Positions 1-5,061 of a stretch of 8,353 nucleotides of DNA are shown here, one piece after another. Below the pieces are notes generated by a model. It was not told the origin of the DNA, did not search any database, and worked only from the letters and a program-made list of their open reading frames with translations. The stretch covers positions 1 through 8,353 of the forward strand of contig RDXA01000426.1 of assembly GCA_004292705.1 (NCBI GenBank). Direction: 5' to 3'. This DNA is from Sphingomonadales bacterium (GTDB lineage: Bacteria > Pseudomonadota > Alphaproteobacteria > Sphingomonadales > Sphingomonadaceae). Position 1 is the first letter of the stretch. Each line of letters opens with the position of its first letter. Made by a program: the position numbers and the translations under genes.

Positions 1-210
1 CATGATCCCCTTGAACACCTTGTGGAACACCTGATCGAAGCGATCGAGCAGGCCTTCGTCCTTCACGAAGGTGGCGCGCGAGAGGTAATAAAACGCCTCG
101 GGCGTCTGGTCGATCACGTCCCGGTCAAGCGCCTCAAGCAGGGTGAGGTGCTCCTTGAAACTGGCCCCGATCCCGGCAGCCCGTAGCTCGTCGATGAAGT
201 TGAAGAACAT
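1..210 (-). CDS. CoxE-like VWA domain protein, N-terminal fragment (runs off left edge)
   Basis: Seventy codons are visible from an ATG at 210-208, reading off the window. The fragment begins MFFNFIDELRAAGI and contains EAFYYLSRATFVKDEGLLD and FDQVFHKVFKGI. I recognise this as the conserved N-terminal region of the CoxE-like VWA proteins found widely in proteobacteria. The VWA domain itself, with its metal-binding MIDAS motif, would lie further on and is not seen. Proteins of this family usually act with a MoxR AAA+ ATPase, probably as a cytoplasmic chaperone or metal-insertion pair, although the substrate of this branch is unknown. A MoxR gene lies on the same strand at 3681-2821, separated by two opposing genes. 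No good Shine-Dalgarno sequence precedes the ATG; the bases before it read GTTAAGCAGCATGCC. Family call is fairly confident; function is inferred. Confidence 0.82.
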   Translation of the reverse strand, partial: MFFNFIDELRAAGIGASFKEHLTLLEALDRDVIDQTPEAFYYLSRATFVKDEGLLDRFDQVFHKVFKGIM

Positions 211-344
211 GGCATGCTGCTTAACTCGCGTGTGCGGGCCTGACCAGTCCCCATTCTTGCGAGGGGAATGGCACAATCCTTAACCATTCGCTTACCATCC
301 TCTGCCTAGTGTCGGGCCGCACATTCAAGGGGCCGCGACCGCAC
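211..344. other. Divergent intergenic spacer between the VWA gene and the chemoreceptor gene
   Basis: This 134-base spacer must carry the start signals of both the leftward VWA gene and the rightward chemoreceptor gene. The only strong element I see is the CtrA-like box at 280-298, annotated separately. A 6-bp inverted repeat (CCATTC at 251-256, GAATGG at 266-271) lies just upstream of it and may be chance. I find no convincing sigma-70 promoter on either strand. An alternative in-frame GTG at 309 for the chemoreceptor has no ribosome binding site. Confidence 0.6.
280..298 (+). promoter_or_regulatory. Candidate CtrA binding element upstream of the chemoreceptor gene
   Basis: TTAACCAT at 280-287 is an exact match to the extended CtrA half-site known from alphaproteobacteria. 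After four bases a near copy, TTACCAT, follows at 292-298, so the element is two imperfect direct repeats. The second half does not sit at the classical TTAA-N7-TTAA spacing (TTAA to TTAC here is N8), so it may work as a half-site plus a degenerate partner. It lies 47 to 65 bases before the ATG at 345, a reasonable place for an activator. CtrA commonly controls motility and chemotaxis genes in this class, which fits the downstream gene. Confidence 0.5.
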
Positions 345-1745
345 ATGAACCAGCTCGCCATCGATACTGCCAATGCCCATGCGATCGGGATGATTCCGGA
401 GAGCTGCGGCGCAGTGACGGTCGGTTGCACCGATGTGGCAGGCGTGGTCGAGGCGGTGATCACTTCGTCCAAGACCTTGCGATCGGAGCATGAGGCTTTG
501 GCCGAGACAGTGCGTGCGCTTGAGGCTGACCAGCACAAGGTCGCCGAAGCCAGCGACGAAGCGCGGCTGTTGTCCGAACGCGCGATCGAACGGCTTAGCG
601 AAGGCACGGCGCTGATCCAGTCCTCGCTCGGTCAGATCGCCTCGCTGATCGAATTGGTCGATACGCTCGGCCAGCACGTCACCAGCTTTTCGGCCGCGAT
701 GGACCAGGTGCGCCGTTCTGCGCAGGACATCGACAACATCGCCGAAACGACCAACATCCTCGCCCTGAACGCCACGATCGAGGCGATGCGCGCAGGAGAC
801 ACTGGCCGGACCTTTGCGGTGGTAGCGGCGGAAGTGAAGAGCCTCGCCAATGATACCCGCAAGGCCACCGAGGAGATCGCCCAGACCATCGATGCGCTCG
901 GCGGTGAGGCTGAAATCATGATCGGCCGGATCGAAACCGGCGCCAAGGCCAGTGGTGATGCCCGTGCCTCGGTCGCGCGAATCGAAAGCAGCCTCGCCAA
1001 TGTCGGCTCGCTGGTGGAAGAGGTTGACAGACAAAATGACGTGATCGCCCGATCAACCGGCACGATCAGCGGCCATGTCGACAAGGTGCAGCGCGTGCTG
1101 ACCAGCTATGATGCCGCCTCGCGCATCAACGAGGATCAGCTCCATGGCGCGCATCGCAAGATGGAAGAGCTGGAGATCACCGCCAGCGAAATGTTTGACC
1201 GGATCGTCCATGCCGGCCTCAGCCCGGATGACAGCACGATGGTGGCGCAGGCGCAGGCGATCATGCAGGCTCTGGCGGCCCATACCGAAGCGGCTTTGGC
1301 GAACGGGGCGGTGACGCTGGCCGCGCTGTTCGACACCGATTACCAGCCCGTGCCCGGCACCAATCCGCAGCTTTACCGCACGCGCCTGACGGACTGGGCC
1401 CATGCCGAGTGGCGCCCCTTCCTCGACCGCGCCAAGGCCAACGATCCGCGCGTGCTGGCCGCCGCCTGCACCGACATGAACGGCTTCCTTCCGACCCATC
1501 TCACCGAGCGGTCACGCACGCCGACCGGCGATCTGGCGCACGACACCCAATTTTGCCGCAACGGCCGGATCATGCTCGAAGCGATCGACCGCAAGGCCAA
1601 GGCCTCGAGCGCGCCTTACATGATGGCGGTTTACCGTCAGGAATGCGACGGCCAGACCTATCATGTGGTGCGCAATGTCTACATCCCGCTGGAATTCGGC
1701 GGACGGCGCTGGGGCAGTTTCGAGCTGGCCTATAGCTTCGATTGA
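345..1745 (+). CDS. Soluble methyl-accepting chemotaxis protein with C-terminal sensor-like domain
   Basis: A 466-residue chemoreceptor-type protein that would pass signals to a CheA/CheW array. No signal peptide, membrane segment or HAMP domain is visible, so it is probably cytoplasmic. The signalling hairpin tip is clear: TNILALNATIEAMRAG begins near residue 136, followed by GRTFAVVAAEVKSLAND. Heptad-rich helices flank it, roughly residues 45-135 and 165-285. The last 180 residues form a separate domain with TDMNGFLPTH (from 376), CRNGRIM (C404) and FGGRRWGSFELAYSF at the end. This pattern recurs at the C-terminus of other bacterial MCPs, where it resembles a Cache-type ligand domain, so the usual sensor-then-signal order is reversed. 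No C-terminal CheR-tethering pentapeptide is seen. I chose ATG 345, with AAGGGG at 327-332 as a rather distant ribosome site, over GTG 309, which has none. The ligand is unknown. Confidence 0.88.
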   Translation: MNQLAIDTANAHAIGMIPESCGAVTVGCTDVAGVVEAVITSSKTLRSEHEALAETVRALEADQHKVAEASDEARLLSERAIERLSEGTALIQSSLGQIASLIELVDTLGQHVTSFSAAMDQVRRSAQDIDNIAETTNILALNATIEAMRAGDTGRTFAVVAAEVKSLANDTRKATEEIAQTIDALGGEAEIMIGRIETGAKASGDARASVARIESSLANVGSLVEEVDRQNDVIARSTGTISGHVDKVQRVLTSYDAASRINEDQLHGAHRKMEELEITASEMFDRIVHAGLSPDDSTMVAQAQAIMQALAAHTEAALANGAVTLAALFDTDYQPVPGTNPQLYRTRLTDWAHAEWRPFLDRAKANDPRVLAAACTDMNGFLPTHLTERSRTPTGDLAHDTQFCRNGRIMLEAIDRKAKASSAPYMMAVYRQECDGQTYHVVRNVYIPLEFGGRRWGSFELAYSFD

Positions 1746-1795
1746 AGTCGGCTAGACCAGTTGAAGTGCTTGCCCGAGAGGTCCTCCCAGACTAA

Positions 1796-1818
1796 CCGTT
1801 AACTTTTGAAGTTAACGG
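1796..1818 (+). promoter_or_regulatory. Perfect 10-bp inverted repeat overlapping the transpeptidase ribosome binding site
   Basis: Arms CCGTTAACTT (1796-1805) and AAGTTAACGG (1809-1818) are exact reverse complements around a 3-base TTG centre. The right arm ends in the first two G bases of the GGAGG Shine-Dalgarno sequence at 1817-1821. In RNA this would fold into a stable hairpin partly hiding the ribosome site; in DNA it would be a symmetric operator. It is AT-rich against GC-rich surroundings. There is no T-run after it, so it is a poor intrinsic terminator for the chemoreceptor gene. A CCTCC at 1783-1787 could also pair with GGAGG, allowing an alternative fold. Confidence 0.7.
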
Positions 1819-1821
1819 AGG
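1817..1821 (+). promoter_or_regulatory. Shine-Dalgarno sequence that fixes a TTG start for the L,D-transpeptidase
   Basis: GGAGG stands 5 bases before TTG 1827-1829, an ideal spacing. Upstream in-frame candidates are worse: TTG 1806 sits in the hairpin loop with no ribosome site, and GTG 1821 overlaps the GGAGG itself. Starting at 1827 also gives a clean signal peptide with arginines at positions 2 and 5. Confidence 0.75.
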
Positions 1822-1826
1822 TGCCC

Positions 1827-2819
1827 TTGCGGCTTCCGCGGTTCCCAATTGTGCTGCTTTTTGCTGGCGCCTTGCTGGGATATGTCTGTGTCCCGGGCGT
1901 CCGGGGCGAAGCGACTGTGCCGCCGGTGCGCGGGCTACAAGATGGGTCAATGCCACTCCCTGCACCAGTGGCACCTCAAGCAGCACCGCTGACGCCGCCG
2001 GCAGTTCCGGCACCCACCAGAACCGTCACTGACATCCTCGAGAATGGCGTTCTGATTGTGGTCAGCCTGCCTTCGCAGCAAATGCACGTTTTCCGCGACG
2101 GCACCCTGTGGCGCTCAAGCCCGGTGTCGACTGGCAAGCGTAGGAAGAAGACCCCGACCGGGGTGTTTGCGATCTTGCAGAAAAAGCGGTTCCACCGCTC
2201 CAATCTCTACAGCAATGCGCCGATGCCGTTCATGCAGCGACTGACGTGGGATGGGATCGCCATCCATGCGGGCCGTCTGCCCGGCTATCCGGCATCACAT
2301 GGCTGCATCAGAATACCTGCCGCCTTCGCCGCCGAACTGTTCAAGGTCACATCGCCGACCAAGACAGCCGTGATGGTGGTCGATCAGCCTTTGGCGAAAG
2401 GGGAGGCGGCGCTTGCGCTCGCTCAGACGAGCGCTGCAAAGGTTCCGATCAACCCCGATCTGCTGCGGCGTGAAAGCGCTGCCTTGGCACGGGCGCCCGC
2501 GAAGCCGGTCGAGCGGCTTCCTGCATCGCGGACGATTGCAGCACCACGCACGGCCGCGAACCCTGCTTCGCCAGCGCCGATGCCCGCACAAGCACGCGAG
2601 ACGATCCAGCTTGCAGCCACGCGCTCAGCCGGTGATGCATCAGCGCGGTGGGCAGCGCTGGTGGGCCGCAGACCAGAGCTGCGCGCCATGCAGGTGGCGG
2701 TCATTCCGGCAGTGGTCAACGGCACGCAGTATTACCGTCTTCGCGCTTCGGCACCCGATGCGCATTCAACCTGCAAGGCCTTGAAGCGCGCCGGGATCGA
2801 ATGCTTCCCCGTAAGCTAG
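1827..2819 (+). CDS. Secreted L,D-transpeptidase (YkuD fold) with SPOR-like C-terminus
   Basis: A 330-residue periplasmic enzyme expected to form 3-3 peptidoglycan cross-links or to attach proteins or amino acids to the wall. It starts at TTG 1827 with a signal peptide (MRLPRFPIVLLFAGALLG, hydrophobic to about residue 25). A Pro/Ala-rich linker follows (about 42-66). The YkuD catalytic domain covers about 70-188 and shows TPTGVF (109-114), IHAGR with H147, and the active-site motif SHGCIRI with H158, G159 and nucleophile C160. A second Ala/Pro-rich linker (190-270) leads to residues 273-330, which look like a SPOR domain (VNGTQYYRLRA, then CKALKRAGIECF). That module binds denuded glycan at division sites; C316 and C325 could form a disulfide. 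The catalytic call is firm; the SPOR call is by pattern. The gene ends one base from the stop of the convergent moxR gene. Confidence 0.9.
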   Translation: MRLPRFPIVLLFAGALLGYVCVPGVRGEATVPPVRGLQDGSMPLPAPVAPQAAPLTPPAVPAPTRTVTDILENGVLIVVSLPSQQMHVFRDGTLWRSSPVSTGKRRKKTPTGVFAILQKKRFHRSNLYSNAPMPFMQRLTWDGIAIHAGRLPGYPASHGCIRIPAAFAAELFKVTSPTKTAVMVVDQPLAKGEAALALAQTSAAKVPINPDLLRRESAALARAPAKPVERLPASRTIAAPRTAANPASPAPMPAQARETIQLAATRSAGDASARWAALVGRRPELRAMQVAVIPAVVNGTQYYRLRASAPDAHSTCKALKRAGIECFPVS

Positions 2820-2820
2820 G

Positions 2821-3681
2821 TCAGCTCGGATTGCGGCGCGCCATAAAGGCGAGCCGTTCGAACAGCATGATGTCCTGCTCGTTCTTGAGCAGCGCCCCGT
2901 GCAGCGGCGGGATTGCGCTCGCCGGGTTGCTGCTTTGCAGCACCTCCAGCGGCATGTCCTCGTTCAGCAGCAGCTTGAGCCAGTCGAGCAGCTCGCTGGT
3001 CGAGGGCTTCTTCTTCAGGCCCGGCACGTCGCGCAGGTCGTAGAAGATATCCATCGCTTTCTTCACCAGCACCTTCTGGATGCCGGGGAAGTGCACGTCG
3101 ATGATTTCCTGCATCGTCTCGCGGTCGGGGAACTTGATGTAGTGGAAGAAGCAGCGGCGCAGGAAGGCGTCGGGCAGCTCCTTCTCGTTGTTCGAAGTGA
3201 TGACGACGATCGGGCGTTCCTTGGCCTCGATCCGCTCCTGCGTTTCGTAAACGTCAAAGCTCATGCGGTCGAGTTCCTGCAAGAGGTCGTTGGGGAACTC
3301 GATATCGGCCTTGTCGATCTCGTCGATCAGCAGCACGGGCAGCTGCGGCGCGGTGAAGGCTTCCCACAGCTTGCCCTTCTTGATGTAGTTGCGGATGTCG
3401 TGGACGCGTTCCTCGCCCAGCTGGCCATCGCGCAGGCGGGCGACCGCGTCGTACTCGTAAAGGCCCTGCTGCGCCTTGGTGGTGGACTTGATGTTCCACT
3501 CGATCAGCGGGGCGCCCAAAGCCTTGGAGATTTCATGCGCCAGCACGGTCTTGCCGGTGCCGGGCTCACCCTTGACCAGCAGCGGGCGACGCAGCGTGAC
3601 GGCAGCGTTGACCGCAACCTTGAGATCCTCGGTCGCAATATAGGACTTGGTGCCTTCGAAACGCTGCTGCTGGTCGGTCAT
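2821..3681 (-). CDS. MoxR-family AAA+ ATPase
   Basis: A 286-residue cytoplasmic AAA+ protein. Visible motifs are Walker A GEPGTGKT (38-45, K44), Walker B VLLIDEID (116-123, D120 and E121), sensor 1 in ITSNNEKELPDAFLRRC (N164/N165) and the arginine-finger region R175-R176. The lid region continues to residue 286. MoxR ATPases work with VWA-domain partners to mature or insert cofactors into client complexes. The likely partner is the CoxE-like gene at 210-1 on the same strand, but two opposing genes intervene. The start ATG 3681 has a good ribosome site, AGGA at 3691-3688, 6 bases away. The gene lies 81 bases after the serine hydrolase stop and may be read through from it, since only a weak hairpin lies between. 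The client protein cannot be told from the sequence. Confidence 0.93.
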   Translation of the reverse strand: MTDQQQRFEGTKSYIATEDLKVAVNAAVTLRRPLLVKGEPGTGKTVLAHEISKALGAPLIEWNIKSTTKAQQGLYEYDAVARLRDGQLGEERVHDIRNYIKKGKLWEAFTAPQLPVLLIDEIDKADIEFPNDLLQELDRMSFDVYETQERIEAKERPIVVITSNNEKELPDAFLRRCFFHYIKFPDRETMQEIIDVHFPGIQKVLVKKAMDIFYDLRDVPGLKKKPSTSELLDWLKLLLNEDMPLEVLQSSNPASAIPPLHGALLKNEQDIMLFERLAFMARRNPS

Positions 3682-3738
3682 GGGTTTTCCTGTGAGACTG
3701 ATATTTGCCTCAAGCGATAAGGGCGAGGCAGCCGCCGC

Positions 3739-3759
3739 GCAAGGGGGCTTGCCCCTCGC
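3739..3759 (-). terminator. Weak hairpin after the serine hydrolase gene
   Basis: On the minus strand, GCGAGGGG pairs with CCCC plus TTGC around a CAAG tetraloop, giving about 8 pairs with one bulged C and one G-U wobble. It starts 4 bases after the serine hydrolase stop codon. No T-run follows, so it is at best an inefficient intrinsic terminator or a 3'-end stabilising stem. Read-through into moxR is likely. Confidence 0.35.
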
Positions 3760-3762
3760 AAA

Positions 3763-5061
3763 TCAGCGAGGCAGGAGCAGGATGCGCTGGGCAATCCCTT
3801 CAAGCTTGCCCTCGTCAAGAACGGCCGCCGGATTGTTCCAGCCCAGCGTGAGCACCCAGTCACGGCCCGCCTTGTCGGTGAGTAGCCATGTGAGATTGAG
3901 CACGCCCGGTTCGGAGCCACCCTTGAAGCCGACATAGGCCCAATTGGCCTTCATCGCCGCAGTTGCTGAAGGGTTGATCGCCATTATCGCGAAAGCTGCC
4001 GGATCAGCAGTGCGGCGCATATACGCGAAGAGCTTTGCAATGTCGTCAGGTGAGGCGAACCATTCGATGTCGAGCGCTCTGGGACCATTGGCAAAGGCGC
4101 CGTTGACGTCCTCGATGGTTGCGTTGGTTTTGGCCAATCCGGCCAGCATCGCAGCGCGCGACGTGGTGTCACCGCCGAGATAGGCGGCAATCCGCACATC
4201 ACCGCCAGCCTTTATGGTAAACAGTTCGCGCGTCGTCAGGAAGGGGTCGTTCACGGCCGGGTTGCTATGGCCGCTGTCCTTCATCAATTTGAGAATACGA
4301 TCCTTGCCCAGCACCGCGATCAGCTGATCGGTCGCGGTGTTGTCGCTGATGGAAATCATCAGGCTGGCCAGCGTATGCAAGGTGAACGGCGCACCCTTGG
4401 GCCAATCCTGCAACTGGCCGCTGGGATAGCTTCTCTCCGTAAGCGGCACCACATCCGTCCACTTGCGCCGCCCCGACTTCACATCCTCGGATAGTGCAGC
4501 AAGCACGTAGAGCTTGAAGGCCGATCCCAGCGCAAGAGGGGTGTTCGCCCCGATGCTGATGACGGGCGCACCCCCCTCAAGGGGCGCGAACCATGCGTTG
4601 ACTATGCCGGGCAGGGCGACAAGATCGGCGGTGATCTGCTCGGGCGTATCACCGGTCACTGCGACCGCATCGACCGAAGTGAAGCGCAGCTCGTTGATCA
4701 GGTTGCCTTGCGCCGGATCGATCGCGATGCCGCCCTTGGCCAGCCCGCGCTCGAACCGGATCTCCAGCGCCGCACGGGAGCCATCGCGTGGGGCGAGCAG
4801 GGCGACCTCGACCGCCGGGCCGAACTGCGCGGTCAGGCTCGCGCTCAGTGCCTTGATCTGCGTGTCGGCGACAGCGGCGCGGAAGTTGTTGGTGAAGATG
4901 TCCTCGGGCTGCACCTTGCCGTTGAGCAACGCCACAACCTGAAGGCTGCGCTCCTCCAGCGCGGTCGGTGTTTCAGCCACGGCCGGCACCGGCTGCTGCG
5001 CCGCTCCCGCCACAGGCACCCACGTCAGCGCGGCCGCAACAAGGGCCAGCGCCCTAGGCAT
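3763..5061 (-). CDS. Secreted class A beta-lactamase-fold serine hydrolase, clavam ORF12-like
   Basis: A 432-residue exported protein with a signal peptide (about residues 1-20, ending VAGA before AQQ). An N-terminal domain (about 35-155) resembles the ORF12 N-terminal module of the clavulanic acid cluster, similar to steroid isomerase/DUF3887-type folds. The C-terminal domain (about 160-432) has the penicillin-recognition motifs: SAFK (S180 nucleophile, K183), SDN (239-241) in LMISISDNTATDQL, and KGG (380-382) in place of KTG. PSGQLQDWP (213-221) is typical of this branch. I do not see the EPELN omega-loop that carries the deacylating glutamate of true class A beta-lactamases, so strong antibiotic hydrolysis is doubtful; esterase or peptidase-like activity is possible. 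ATG 5061 overlaps the parE stop by 8 bases (ATGCCTAG), with a weak GGGA at 5073-5070. Translational coupling to parE is likely. Confidence 0.83.
   Translation of the reverse strand: MPRALALVAAALTWVPVAGAAQQPVPAVAETPTALEERSLQVVALLNGKVQPEDIFTNNFRAAVADTQIKALSASLTAQFGPAVEVALLAPRDGSRAALEIRFERGLAKGGIAIDPAQGNLINELRFTSVDAVAVTGDTPEQITADLVALPGIVNAWFAPLEGGAPVISIGANTPLALGSAFKLYVLAALSEDVKSGRRKWTDVVPLTERSYPSGQLQDWPKGAPFTLHTLASLMISISDNTATDQLIAVLGKDRILKLMKDSGHSNPAVNDPFLTTRELFTIKAGGDVRIAAYLGGDTTSRAAMLAGLAKTNATIEDVNGAFANGPRALDIEWFASPDDIAKLFAYMRRTADPAAFAIMAINPSATAAMKANWAYVGFKGGSEPGVLNLTWLLTDKAGRDWVLTLGWNNPAAVLDEGKLEGIAQRILLLPR

Noticed and set aside
251..271. Inverted repeat CCATTC/GAATGG with a 9-base loop
   Set aside because: Six-base arms with this loop are common by chance, and neither gene gives a reason to assign it a role.
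309..344. Upstream GTG start for the chemoreceptor adding 12 residues
   Set aside because: No ribosome site precedes GTG 309, and the added residues do not look like conserved protein. ATG 345 is preferred, though its AAGGGG is somewhat far away.
306..1034. 242-residue open frame on the minus strand opposite the chemoreceptor
   Set aside because: The plus strand carries the conserved chemoreceptor hairpin here; the antisense product is Arg/His/Gly-rich with no family resemblance.
1799..1815. The palindrome as a CtrA TTAA-N7-TTAA site
   Set aside because: The two TTAA elements are separated by 9 bases, not 7, and the arms are inverted copies of a longer sequence, so a different explanation is better.
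1806..1826. TTG 1806 or GTG 1821 as the transpeptidase start
   Set aside because: TTG 1806 lies in the palindrome centre without a ribosome site, and GTG 1821 overlaps GGAGG. TTG 1827 has ideal spacing and gives a better signal peptide.
2899..3720. 273-residue open frame on the plus strand opposite moxR
   Set aside because: It is the codon-bias shadow of moxR, with a repetitive Gln/Leu/Val/Asp-rich translation and no motif. It also extends over the moxR start and ribosome site.
3763..5061. Acquired beta-lactamase resistance gene
   Set aside because: No mobile element flanks it, it overlaps parE, and the typical omega-loop glutamate motif is not seen. A chromosomal serine hydrolase is the safer call.
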